A stretch of DNA of 64,000 bases from Dysgonomonas mossii DSM 22836 (GTDB lineage: Bacteria > Bacteroidota > Bacteroidia > Bacteroidales > Dysgonomonadaceae): NCBI RefSeq assembly GCF_000213575.1, contig NZ_GL892005.1, positions 467,995 through 531,994 of the forward strand, written 5' to 3'. Made by a program: the position numbers and the translations under genes. Shown piece after piece: positions 1 to 8,255 of the stretch (positions within the stretch are counted from its first letter, which is position 1; each line of letters opens with the position of its first letter). The notes beneath the pieces were generated by a model that saw only the letters and a list, made by a program, of their open reading frames with translations, was not told where the DNA came from and made no database searches.

Positions 1-1
1 T

Positions 2-79
2 GCACATAAAGTAGGCGAACCTAAGCAAATAAGCGGTAAGCAAGAGCTTTATGAGGCTATTGTAAATATGTATATCTAA
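2..79 (+). CDS. xylA: Xylose isomerase, C-terminal end only
   Basis: Only the last 25 codons and the TAA stop lie in the window; the gene enters from the left edge. The tail contains GEPKQISGKQELYEAI, which closely matches the C-terminus of Bacteroides-type D-xylose isomerase as I remember it (GEPKQTSGKQELYEAI). The enzyme interconverts D-xylose and D-xylulose in the cytoplasm. The next gene on the same strand is a xylose/H+ symporter, which strongly supports the call. With so short a fragment, the identity rests on this tail match and on the neighbour. Confidence 0.8.
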   Translation, partial: AHKVGEPKQISGKQELYEAIVNMYI

Positions 80-89
80 ACATATAACT

Positions 90-265
90 AGGGATTGTTT
101 TTAAAAGTAATAACATTCTTATCAAAAGTTCCTCGCTATTGTCATCCTGAGTGTTACGAAGAGTCTCTAAATTATCCGAAAAGAGATATTTGGTTCTGCC
201 GATTTTTGATTCACTTCGTTCGATATGACAACTAGAAAATATAAATTACTTTTAAAACAATCCCT
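90..265. repeat. MITE/REP-like inverted-repeat element between xylA and xylE
   Basis: The segment is bounded by near-perfect terminal inverted repeats of 21-22 bases (90-111 and 245-265), which differ only by one extra A. Inside is a second, looser inverted pair: TGTCATCCTGAGTGTTACGA at 140-159 faces CACTTCGTTCGATATGACA at 212-230. TGTCATCCTGAG/CGAAG-type sequences are, from memory, common dispersed intergenic repeats in Bacteroidota. There is no open reading frame of note. I see no clear target-site duplication and no second copy in this window. It may form a long hairpin in the xylA-xylE mRNA. Confidence 0.6.
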
Positions 266-290
266 TTGTTCCTTAAATAATTATTGACCA

Positions 291-1847
291 ATGAAAAATG
301 AAGCGAGTAAATCATATACGCTAAAACTGACACTGATTGCCACACTGGGTGGATTGCTGTTCGGTTACGACACGGCAGTTATCTCAGGTACGGTAGAATC
401 GCTTCGGCACTTTTTTATAGAGCCGATGGGATTATCCTTGAACGAGGCCAATGCAATGGAGGGCTTCGTGATAAGTAGCGCTCTGATTGGCTGTATCTTT
501 GGTGCGGCTATGGCAGGCTGGGTAAGTCAGACTTTTGGACGTAAAAAAGCATTGTTTGCTGCGGCTATTTTATTCCTATTAGCAGCAATAGGGTCTGCAT
601 GGCCCGAAATAGGTTTCCAGATGCCTAGTGCAGGAGATCACTCTTTTGTATATCATTTTGTTTTTTATCGTATAATAGGCGGTGTAGGAGTTGGTATAGC
701 TTCGATGGTCTCTCCTATGTACATCGCAGAAATAGCACCTCCCAGCAAGAGAGGTAGCCTTGTAGGACTCAATCAGTTTGCCATTATATTTGGTATGCTG
801 GTAGTATATTTTGTAAATTATTTTATAGCAAAACAAGGAGACACAGAGTGGCTCCATACAACAGGATGGAGATGGATGTTTGCTTCGTTAGCTATTCCAT
901 CAGTCATATTCTTCCTATTATTGTTTATTGCACCCGAAACACCAAGATGGCTTGTGATGAAAGGCCACACCGTAAAAGCAGAAGGTATTCTTACCAAGCT
1001 TGTAGGTAACACAATGGCTAAGCAGGAAATGGTAGAAATAAGACAAAGTTTTGATAATGAAGAAACAGCATCATTAAAACCATATTATCGTTTTATGATG
1101 ACATGGCTTATCTTATTTGTTGTGGGTCTTATTTCGCTATCGTTAGTCGGAGTTTCAAGTGCATTGGAAATCTCTATGATAGCCAGCTTTGTAATAGCAT
1201 TGTATGTTCCTGTTAAATCTTACGGATTCCTGATTATAATGACAGGCGTATTGTTATCTGCATTTCAGCAATTTGTGGGTATTAACGTTGTGTTATACTA
1301 TGCTCCCGAAATATTTAAGAGTATGGGATCGGGTACAGATTCGGCACTGTTGCAAACTATCATTGTAGGTATTATCAATCTGTCGTTTACAGTATTGGCT
1401 ATTATGACTGTTGATAAATTCGGGCGTAAGCCGCTGTTGATTACAGGAGCTTTAGTGATGGCAGTATCTATGCTTGGCTTGGGAACATCTTTTTCTCAAG
1501 GACTACCCGGTACATTGAAACTTGTATTTATGCTTACATATACAGCCGGTTTCGCTATGTCATGGGGCCCTGTTTGTTGGGTTATGCTTGCAGAGATATT
1601 CCCTAACTCGGTACGTTCGAGTGTGATGTCTATTGCTGTAGCTGCACAATGGGTATCGAATTTCTTAATCTCTTGGACATTCCCTATCATGGACAAGAAC
1701 GAGACATTAGTAAGTATGTTCAATCACGGATTTGCATACTGGGTATATGGCTCACTTGCAGTTATTGCTGCATTATTTGTATGGAAACGTTTACCTGAAA
1801 CAAAAGGTAAGACGTTAGAAGATATGGAAAATTTATGGAAAAAATAG
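291..1847 (+). CDS. xylE: D-xylose/proton symporter (MFS sugar porter family)
   Basis: Predicted inner-membrane importer of xylose driven by protons, 518 aa. Sugar-porter signatures are all visible: GYDTAVISG near residue 25, GRKKA after TM2, PETPRWL near 217, QQFVGINVVLYY near 325 (the sugar-binding QQ and N of the E. coli protein), DKFGRKPL after TM8 and PETKGKTLE at the C-terminus. Compared with my memory of E. coli XylE, the loop before TM7 carries about 45 extra residues with two hydrophobic stretches (around 1075-1215). The gene follows the xylA end by 211 bases that hold an inverted-repeat element, so the two are probably one xylose operon. A hairpin terminator follows. The start at 291 fits the usual short N-terminus. 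Confidence 0.9.
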   Translation: MKNEASKSYTLKLTLIATLGGLLFGYDTAVISGTVESLRHFFIEPMGLSLNEANAMEGFVISSALIGCIFGAAMAGWVSQTFGRKKALFAAAILFLLAAIGSAWPEIGFQMPSAGDHSFVYHFVFYRIIGGVGVGIASMVSPMYIAEIAPPSKRGSLVGLNQFAIIFGMLVVYFVNYFIAKQGDTEWLHTTGWRWMFASLAIPSVIFFLLLFIAPETPRWLVMKGHTVKAEGILTKLVGNTMAKQEMVEIRQSFDNEETASLKPYYRFMMTWLILFVVGLISLSLVGVSSALEISMIASFVIALYVPVKSYGFLIIMTGVLLSAFQQFVGINVVLYYAPEIFKSMGSGTDSALLQTIIVGIINLSFTVLAIMTVDKFGRKPLLITGALVMAVSMLGLGTSFSQGLPGTLKLVFMLTYTAGFAMSWGPVCWVMLAEIFPNSVRSSVMSIAVAAQWVSNFLISWTFPIMDKNETLVSMFNHGFAYWVYGSLAVIAALFVWKRLPETKGKTLEDMENLWKK

Positions 1848-1882
1848 AATAACATTTTGAATGTTAAAATAGGTTGATAAAG

Positions 1883-1913
1883 TAGGAGGTTTGTTGTGAT
1901 AATAAGCCTCCTA
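1883..1913 (+). terminator. Hairpin terminator after xylE
   Basis: A 10-bp stem (1883-1892 with 1904-1913, one G-U pair) closes an 11-base loop and is followed by TTACTTTTT. It lies between the convergent xylE and ABC permease genes, 8 bases from the permease stop, and may serve both. Confidence 0.7.
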
Positions 1914-1920
1914 TTACTTT

Positions 1921-3033
1921 TTAGTTCGTCTTTTTATAACTAATGATAGCCCAAGTATTGAAAAACACCACAAAGCCCAGTAAAGCAAACATCTGTGTGG
2001 TTAAATCCATAAACACACTACCCTTGAGATAAACCATTCGCATCACTTGTATGAAATACTTCAATGGATTGAAGATTGTAACAATCTGTGCCCATTCGGG
2101 CATACTACTTATAGGAGTAAACAAACCACTCATCAATATCAGAATCATTATAAAGAAGAACATCACGAACATGGCTTGCTGCATTGTATTTGAATAGTTG
2201 GAAATAACCAGTCCGAATCCGGATACTACCAAAATATAAACTCCCGAAAAAAGATAGATTGTGAATAAGCTGCCAACAGGCAATATCCCATAAACGAATG
2301 CTGCGAAACCAAAGCAGATAGTAAGCACTGTGAATCCGATGACCCAGTATGGAATAAGCTTTGCTAAAATGAATGTAAACTTATTTACTGGGGTTACGTT
2401 CATTTGCTCTATTGTACCCATTTCTTTTTCGCTTACAATGTTCAATGCGGGTAGAAAGCCGGTTAGCAATGTAAGTAGTATTACCATCAATGCCGGGACC
2501 ATAAAGACTTTATAATCTAAATTAGGATTGAATTTGTACTGAGGTACCACGTTGATAAGGGGTAATGCTGCACCCTCTCTCTTTGGAGACCATTCTTCTC
2601 TGATTTCCGATGAAAAATCGGATAGTATAGCACCCATATATGAAGAACTTAGTGAGCCTTTCACGCCATTGACTGTATTTGCGGATATCATAACATTAGC
2701 CACTCCTGCTTTTACAAGGTTTTTCTCAAAATCGGGTTGTATTTCGAGTATAACATCTGCTTTTCCCGACTCGATACTATGCAAAGCTTTATCACCCGAT
2801 GGAGACATATCCGTAAGATGAAAATATCCGGATGAGGTTGCTTTGCGGACTAATCTTTCGGAATAGGTGCTGTGATCATTATCAACAATGCTTAACTTAA
2901 TGTTTTTTATCTCCTGATTGGCAGCCCAAGGCATAATGAGCATCATCATAATTGGCATGCCTATGATTAATCTCGGAAGAAATGAGTTCCGCATAATCTG
3001 TTTAAATTCTTTTTCGATCAAAAATTTTATCAT
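1921..3033 (-). CDS. ABC-2 type transporter permease (YbhR/YhhJ-like)
   Basis: Inner-membrane permease of 370 aa, last gene of the minus-strand efflux operon. It has one N-terminal membrane segment (residues 20-38), a long extracytoplasmic domain (about 40-170), then five hydrophobic segments with the family motif SEKEMGTIEQMNVTP between the second and third. It pairs with the similar upstream permease, 5 bases away, to make the membrane heterodimer of a YbhFSR-type exporter. The substrate cannot be read from sequence; E. coli homologues affect sensitivity to drugs and act as Na+(Li+)/H+ antiporters in some reports. The motif Q-M-N-V-T-P differs from L-L-A-S-P in the sister subunit, as expected for an asymmetric pair. 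Confidence 0.88.
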   Translation of the reverse strand: MIKFLIEKEFKQIMRNSFLPRLIIGMPIMMMLIMPWAANQEIKNIKLSIVDNDHSTYSERLVRKATSSGYFHLTDMSPSGDKALHSIESGKADVILEIQPDFEKNLVKAGVANVMISANTVNGVKGSLSSSYMGAILSDFSSEIREEWSPKREGAALPLINVVPQYKFNPNLDYKVFMVPALMVILLTLLTGFLPALNIVSEKEMGTIEQMNVTPVNKFTFILAKLIPYWVIGFTVLTICFGFAAFVYGILPVGSLFTIYLFSGVYILVVSGFGLVISNYSNTMQQAMFVMFFFIMILILMSGLFTPISSMPEWAQIVTIFNPLKYFIQVMRMVYLKGSVFMDLTTQMFALLGFVVFFNTWAIISYKKTN

Positions 3034-3038
3034 GATAA

Positions 3039-4145
3039 TCAGCCTAATCTAACTTTAAACTTTTTCAAACTTATTGTAATCAGTAATATGAACATAGATA
3101 CGAGAATAGCCATATCTTTCAATATAAATTCGACTCTTACGCCTTGTATCATCAGTTTTTTTATGGCATCGATATACCATTTAGCAGGAATGATATTTGA
3201 TATCCACTGTAGTACTTCAGGCATACTTTCTATCGGATATATCATGCCTGATAACAGCATGACGGGCATCATAAAACCCATTCCCGAAATCAGCATCGCT
3301 GTTACTTGCGTATTCGCAATGGTAGATACAAACAGCCCTAGCGAAAGTGCTACCGCAATGAATATGAATGATACAACAGCAAGCCAAAACAGACTTCCCA
3401 TTACAGGTACTTTGAGAACAAAGTATGATAATAACAATATCGAAGTGAGATTCACTACCGATAGCGTAAAATATGGTACTGCTTTAGCCAGAATAATATA
3501 AATAGGCTTTATCGGCGAAGCGAGCAAAACTTCCATTGTGCCCATTTCTTTTTCGCGTACAATGGCTATAGATGTCATCATGGCACATATCAGCATGAGG
3601 ATAAGCCCCATAACTCCCGGTACGAAATTGTATGCACCTTTTAACTGAGGGTTATACAGCATTTTCACTTCGGGTATTATGCGGAAAGGAACGTTGTGCT
3701 CACGCATCAATTCTTGTTGATATGACGATATTATATTTGTAGCATACCCTGTTTGCATGAGCGATTGATTGGGGTCTGTAGCATCGGCTATGAGTTGTAT
3801 AGAAGCCTCTCCTGTATGTAACAAGTTGCTGTTGAAGTTTTCTCCAAATACAACTACCATGTTTACTTTTCCTTGCCTGAAAACCTGTTCAATATCATCG
3901 GAACTATTCAAAACTTGCGAGACTGTAAAGTATTCGCTTGCTTCAAGTTGTTCGATGATGCGCTGTGTCGAAATATCCTTCGAGAGGTCGAATATTGCGA
4001 TCTCTGTGTTTTTGAGCTCAGTGGTTATAGCAAAGCCAAATATAATGATCTGCACAATGGGCATTCCCAGTAAGATCAGCATAGTACGCTTATCGCGGAA
4101 TATATGGTAGAATTCTTTTTTTACAAAAGAGAGAAATTGTTTCAT
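3039..4145 (-). CDS. ABC-2 type transporter permease (YbhS-like)
   Basis: Second permease of the exporter, 368 aa with the start taken at 4145 (KQFLSFVKKEFYHIFRDKR). An upstream in-frame ATG at 4214 would add 23 residues lying inside the preceding ATPase gene and lacking family similarity, so I reject it. It has an N-terminal membrane segment, a large periplasmic domain, then the conserved VREKEMGTMEVLLASPI segment and four or five further membrane helices. The upstream ATPase stop lies 4 bases before this start and the next permease follows 5 bases after the stop, so translation is probably coupled. It forms the transmembrane part with the 1921-3033 product. Confidence 0.88.
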   Translation of the reverse strand: MKQFLSFVKKEFYHIFRDKRTMLILLGMPIVQIIIFGFAITTELKNTEIAIFDLSKDISTQRIIEQLEASEYFTVSQVLNSSDDIEQVFRQGKVNMVVVFGENFNSNLLHTGEASIQLIADATDPNQSLMQTGYATNIISSYQQELMREHNVPFRIIPEVKMLYNPQLKGAYNFVPGVMGLILMLICAMMTSIAIVREKEMGTMEVLLASPIKPIYIILAKAVPYFTLSVVNLTSILLLSYFVLKVPVMGSLFWLAVVSFIFIAVALSLGLFVSTIANTQVTAMLISGMGFMMPVMLLSGMIYPIESMPEVLQWISNIIPAKWYIDAIKKLMIQGVRVEFILKDMAILVSMFILLITISLKKFKVRLG

Positions 4146-4149
4146 AATA

Positions 4150-4893
4150 TCAATTATCAGAGCGTTTTGCTTTTCGTGCCAGTTGTTGGAAAACTTCATC
4201 CATATTTTTGGCATTGAACTGGTGGCGCAGATTCTTTGGTGTATCCAGCGCTTCTATTTTACCATCTACCATAATCGAAATTCGGTTACAGTACTCGGCT
4301 TCGTCCATATAGTGGGTGGTAACAAATACGGTAATTCCTTTATTGGCAGCCTGATATATAAGTTCCCAAAACTGTCTGCGGGTAGCGGGATCTACTCCAC
4401 CTGTAGGTTCGTCCAGAAATACAATTTTTGGCTCATGGAATATAGACACAGAGAAAGCAAGCTTTTGTTTCCAACCCAACGGTAGTTCCTTTACCAGTGT
4501 ATTCCGTTCTTTGATAAAGCCCAGTTCGCCGAGCGTTTGCGAAGTTTTAGTTTCAATAGCTTTTTCTTTCATTCCGTATATTCCTCCAAATAGCCTGATG
4601 TTTTCCCATACTTTCAGGTCTTCGTACAAGGAAAATTTTTGACTCATATAGCCGATGCTTTTCTTCACAGCTTCTTGTTGCTTCGATATGTCGTATCCGG
4701 CAACGAAGCCTTTTCCCGAACTTGGATAGCTCAATCCGCAAAGCATGCGCATGGCTGTGGTTTTGCCCGCACCATTCGCTCCTAGGAATCCGAATATTTC
4801 GCCTTTTTCTACACTAAAAGATATATTATCTACAGCTGTAAAATTTCCGAATTTCTTCGTCAGTTTTTCTGTATGTATAACTGTTTCGTTCAT
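4150..4893 (-). CDS. ABC transporter ATPase, second half of a split YbhF
   Basis: Cytoplasmic nucleotide-binding subunit, 247 aa from the ATG at 4893, which overlaps the TGA stop of the upstream ATPase as ATGA. Walker A is GANGAGKTT, Walker B is IVFLDEPTGG with the catalytic Glu, and the switch His is present (VTTHYMDEAE). The signature motif is altered: LPLGWKQK replaces the usual LSGGQ-type sequence. E. coli YbhF carries two such domains in one chain; here they are two genes. An ATG at 4926 also exists but lies inside the previous gene. Together with the partner ATPase and two permeases it should power export. Confidence 0.9.
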   Translation of the reverse strand: MNETVIHTEKLTKKFGNFTAVDNISFSVEKGEIFGFLGANGAGKTTAMRMLCGLSYPSSGKGFVAGYDISKQQEAVKKSIGYMSQKFSLYEDLKVWENIRLFGGIYGMKEKAIETKTSQTLGELGFIKERNTLVKELPLGWKQKLAFSVSIFHEPKIVFLDEPTGGVDPATRRQFWELIYQAANKGITVFVTTHYMDEAEYCNRISIMVDGKIEALDTPKNLRHQFNAKNMDEVFQQLARKAKRSDN

Positions 4894-5804
4894 TGTTGTT
4901 CGTTTTGAGCCAATAGCATGTAACAATCTTCTATACTTGGCTTTATCTCGTGTATATAAATGCCTGTATGTCCGCTGTTTGCCAGATATTCACTCAGTTC
5001 ATTTATCGAGAAATCTTTATTTACAGTGATATGGTGTACTTCTCCAAACGCAAAACATGTTTTTACCATACTATGACTCCTAAGATCTTTTAGTAGTTTA
5101 TACATATCATCAGACTGTACAGACCATAATATCTCGGGATATCGGTTTATTATATTCTGTGGTGTTTCTACATCGAGGAAAGACCCATTTTGTATCAGAG
5201 CTATACGATCGCAGAGTTTAGCCTCGTCCATATAAGGAGTGGATACAAGTATCGTAATATTCTGCTCTTTCAGCAGCTTAAGCATATCCCAGAATTCTTT
5301 CCGCGACACAGGGTCTACTCCTGTAGTGGGTTCGTCCAGAAATAATACAGAAGGCTTATGTATCAATGCACAGCACAAAGCCAGCTTTTGTTTCATACCG
5401 CCGGAAAGTTTTCCTGCTTTGCGATCCTTGAAAGGTTCTATTTGTTGGTATATATCTTTTATCAGATGATAATTTTCTTGTATGGTTGTATTAAATACCG
5501 TAGCAAAAAACTCTAAATTCTCTTCCACGCTTAAATCCTGATAGAGCGAAAATCTTCCCGGCATATAGCCTATTCTGTTCCGTATTTCTTTATAATCTTT
5601 CACTATGTCCAAACCATCTACCTTTGCATTGCCACTATCTGCAAGCAGTAAGGTAGTAAGTATCCTGAAAAGGCTTGTTTTGCCCGCGCCATCGGGTCCT
5701 ATAATACCATATATCTCTCCTTGCTCTACATCGAAACTTATGTCGTTGAGAGCCTGTACAGATTTGTAGCTTTTTTTTATATTTTGAACTGAAACAGCTT
5801 TCAT
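4890..5804 (-). CDS. ABC transporter ATPase, first half of a split YbhF
   Basis: Nucleotide-binding subunit of 304 aa. Walker A GPDGAGKTS (residues 32-40), signature LSGGMKQK, Walker B VLFLDEPTTG with catalytic Glu. The switch histidine is missing: the motif reads VSTPYMDEAK, with Pro where the partner has His. About 80 residues follow the core domain (from about 225), as in drug-type ATPases. Its stop overlaps the start of the second ATPase, which implies translational coupling and equal dosage. Because its degenerate switch and the partner's degenerate signature fall in the same composite ATP site, only one site of the heterodimer looks fully catalytic (inference). Confidence 0.9.
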   Translation of the reverse strand: MKAVSVQNIKKSYKSVQALNDISFDVEQGEIYGIIGPDGAGKTSLFRILTTLLLADSGNAKVDGLDIVKDYKEIRNRIGYMPGRFSLYQDLSVEENLEFFATVFNTTIQENYHLIKDIYQQIEPFKDRKAGKLSGGMKQKLALCCALIHKPSVLFLDEPTTGVDPVSRKEFWDMLKLLKEQNITILVSTPYMDEAKLCDRIALIQNGSFLDVETPQNIINRYPEILWSVQSDDMYKLLKDLRSHSMVKTCFAFGEVHHITVNKDFSINELSEYLANSGHTGIYIHEIKPSIEDCYMLLAQNEQQ

Positions 5805-5807
5805 ATC

Positions 5808-6011
5808 TTATGCATTCAATTCAATGTACAAGTCATCATCTTTCTCCACATAGTTAATCTTGTTTTCTTTAGACAACCATCCCAGAGCCAGATAAATATA
5901 CATTTCTCTATAGCCTGTTATTACTTCGAGATCATGTATCGTAAGCATTCCTTTTTCGGCAAGTGTATCACAAATAAGTTTTGTATCACTATTTATCAGC
6001 TCTTTCAACAT
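5808..6011 (-). CDS. Small winged helix-turn-helix domain protein (DUF2582-like)
   Basis: A 67-aa protein placed between the membrane fusion protein and the ATPases, with gaps of 11 and 3 bases. The sequence (KLICDTLAEKGMLTIHDLEVITGY, then YIYLALGWLSKENKI) has the spacing of a helix-turn-helix with a short beta wing and resembles the DUF2582 winged-helix family of Bacteroidota. It has no signal peptide. A tiny DNA-binding-like protein inside an efflux operon could be a local regulator or an accessory that binds another operon protein. Function is not established; the fold call is from pattern only. Confidence 0.75.
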   Translation of the reverse strand: MLKELINSDTKLICDTLAEKGMLTIHDLEVITGYREMYIYLALGWLSKENKINYVEKDDDLYIELNA

Positions 6012-6022
6012 AGCTTGTTGTT

Positions 6023-6922
6023 TTAATTCAATTTTAATTCTCCGTACATTCCATATTTTAGGTATCCATCGTTCTTTACAGCTACTTTTACGGCATATAC
6101 TAAGTTGGCTCGTTCGTCACGAGTCTGTATCGTTTTAGGCGTAAACTCTGACTTATCCGATATCCAGGTTATAGTCCCTGAATATTCTTTCATTTCTTTC
6201 CCTCCAAAGTCTGCATATACTTTTACGGCTTGTCCTATTTTCACTTGTGTCAATTGGCTTGCTGTAATGTATGCCCGAAGGAACATGTGTTCGATGTCTG
6301 CTACTTTAAATAAAGCTCTTCCCTGTGTTGCGAGCTCTCCTTGTTCTGCATATTTAGAAAGGATAGTCCCATTGATAGGGCTACTGATAATAGATTTCTG
6401 TATCTGATCATTTATTTGGGCTACCTGCACGCCCAGTCCCGAGCTTTGTTCCGATATATTCTTGTTCGAATTTTCTAATAATTCCGTTTGTGCAGTTAAC
6501 TGCCTTTCAAGAACCAGTATCTGTGCGTTTATATCATCCAATTGTTTTTGGTTTGCAGCGTTTGCCTTTACCAAGTTCTCGAATCGTTTCTGCTCGTTTT
6601 TTTGGGTTGCAATTTGTTGCTTTATAGCTGCTATCTGTCTGGGTATATCTACACGCCCGCTCTTTACTGCACTTGTATTGGTGAGAAGCTGCATCTTTTT
6701 TAGATATAATTGCACGGTGTCTATATACCCGAGAGGTCTACCTTGTTCTACTTGTTGCCCCTCAATGAAATTGAGCTGCATAATCTTTCCGTTTGCTTCG
6801 GCTGATACAATTACCTCAGTAGTCTCAAAAACGCCGGATGCATCATAGTCTCCATTCCCTTTTCCGCAAGCTGTAAGCAAGAGTATAATACTTGCATAAA
6901 CTATATTTTTTATTGTTTTCAT
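6023..6922 (-). CDS. HlyD-family membrane fusion protein (YbhG-like lipoprotein)
   Basis: Periplasmic adaptor of 299 aa that links the ABC exporter to the outer-membrane channel. It begins with a lipoprotein signal (LLLTACGKG, lipidated Cys near 19). A biotinyl-lipoyl-like half follows (VSAEANGKIMQLNFIEGQQV), then a coiled-coil hairpin of about residues 75-155 rich in Q/K/E, the second lipoyl half (ISSPINGTILSKYAEQGELATQG) and a beta-barrel domain. It sits directly after the tolC-like gene and before the ATPases, the same content as the E. coli ybhG cluster. Length is normal for the family. Confidence 0.9.
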   Translation of the reverse strand: MKTIKNIVYASIILLLTACGKGNGDYDASGVFETTEVIVSAEANGKIMQLNFIEGQQVEQGRPLGYIDTVQLYLKKMQLLTNTSAVKSGRVDIPRQIAAIKQQIATQKNEQKRFENLVKANAANQKQLDDINAQILVLERQLTAQTELLENSNKNISEQSSGLGVQVAQINDQIQKSIISSPINGTILSKYAEQGELATQGRALFKVADIEHMFLRAYITASQLTQVKIGQAVKVYADFGGKEMKEYSGTITWISDKSEFTPKTIQTRDERANLVYAVKVAVKNDGYLKYGMYGELKLN

Positions 6923-6979
6923 ATATTATTTTTCATTTGATGTAGAGAGAAAAGTATATCGTTTTTTCTTACTTCTTGT

Positions 6980-8245
6980 TTAATTGTTTATTGTATATTT
7001 TAAATTGTAAATAGCTTGAAGCAATTCTATCTCATGTCGTATTCTGTCTTGCTTTGCAAGATCTTCTGCATTCACATCGCGCATGAGGTCAATGACGGTT
7101 GATGTTCCATTTGTCACCTTTGCTTCAGTTGCCCGCTTTACATTGTTGCGAAGGGTGACTATATCGTCATCATATTTTAGCAGGTCTTTATTCTTGTTTA
7201 TTTCGTTTTGTTCTTGAGAGGTTTCCAAACTTGTATTGAAAAGGAATGTTTCTCGTGAAGTTGCAATATTATCCTGATTCGTTTCTATTAGTTTCCTGTC
7301 GTTTTTTTGTGTGTACAAGCTTCCAAAGTTCCAAGACAAGCGTATTCCTCCGATGTAATATGCCGAGAAATCATTATTGAGCATATTCAGCGCAGGTTTT
7401 CCATATCCACCGGTGAGAAATAGTCCAAGTTTGGGCATGTAGCCGGCTTTTATTGCTTTCTTTTGCGTTTCTAGATTTACTAATTGTGCGTCGAACAACT
7501 CCAGCTCAGGTCGTTTTACTTGTGATGATATGATTAAATTGTCCGCATTCGGTTTTGGCAGGATGGTATTTTCGTCTAGCTTTTGTCCGATAAGAATACC
7601 TAGCATATTTAAGTATGCCTTTTTATTGGAAACGATCTGCGCCTTATTTTGTACAGTTTTCAGTAGCTCTACTTTTATCGCATCCAAGTCTGTTTGATTC
7701 GCTATTCCATTGGTTATATAGCTTGATATCAGGTCAAAATTTCGTTGTAACTCTTCTTGTAAAAGTGTGTTTTGCTTCAATCTTGCATCGAGGAGCAAGA
7801 TGCCAAAATACATTTGGTTTACCTGATAGACTATCTTGTACATATCAACGTCCAGTTGCTTCTGTTCTGCATAGGACGAAGCTTTTGTAATATCCTTTTT
7901 GCTGTTTATTATGCCTCCGTCCCATATTGTTTGGGTGACATCTATTGCAGCAGAATACTGATCTTTGCTCAGCCCTTTGATATCTATACCCTTGATATCG
8001 ATAGGTATCTTTGTCACTTCCGATTGATACGAAGCTTTAGCCGATAATGAGAATTGAGGTAAATAGCCTTTTCCGGCATTTGAGAGATTATATTCTTTCG
8101 ACCGCTCAATCAACCCGTACCGTTTGATAAGCGGATAATTTTCTTTTGCCATTTGCTGACATTGCTCTATGGTAAGTGTATTTTGAGCAAAAGCTATTGC
8201 AGAAAAGAAAAGCGAATATGTGATGATGATTAATGATTTTTTCAT
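6980..8245 (-). CDS. TolC-family outer membrane efflux protein
   Basis: Outer-membrane channel of the exporter. I take the start at 8245, giving 421 aa beginning with the signal peptide KKSLIIITYSLFFSAIAFAQ. An in-frame ATG at 8263, overlapping the tetR stop by 8 bases, would add six residues and is equally possible on coupling grounds. Two outer-membrane-efflux repeats are visible: L-x-x-Q/A-x-x-N near the N-terminus (LTIEQCQQMAKENYPLIKR) and long helical Q/N/L-rich stretches around residues 130-220 and 320-410. The gene is between tetR and the HlyD protein in one operon. Confidence 0.9.
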   Translation of the reverse strand: MKKSLIIITYSLFFSAIAFAQNTLTIEQCQQMAKENYPLIKRYGLIERSKEYNLSNAGKGYLPQFSLSAKASYQSEVTKIPIDIKGIDIKGLSKDQYSAAIDVTQTIWDGGIINSKKDITKASSYAEQKQLDVDMYKIVYQVNQMYFGILLLDARLKQNTLLQEELQRNFDLISSYITNGIANQTDLDAIKVELLKTVQNKAQIVSNKKAYLNMLGILIGQKLDENTILPKPNADNLIISSQVKRPELELFDAQLVNLETQKKAIKAGYMPKLGLFLTGGYGKPALNMLNNDFSAYYIGGIRLSWNFGSLYTQKNDRKLIETNQDNIATSRETFLFNTSLETSQEQNEINKNKDLLKYDDDIVTLRNNVKRATEAKVTNGTSTVIDLMRDVNAEDLAKQDRIRHEIELLQAIYNLKYTINN

Positions 8246-8255
8246 GCTGATTCTA

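Noticed and set aside
2330-2821. Plus-strand open frames opposite the ABC permeases
   Set aside because: They are antisense shadows of well-supported genes with no domain, start signal or conservation pattern.
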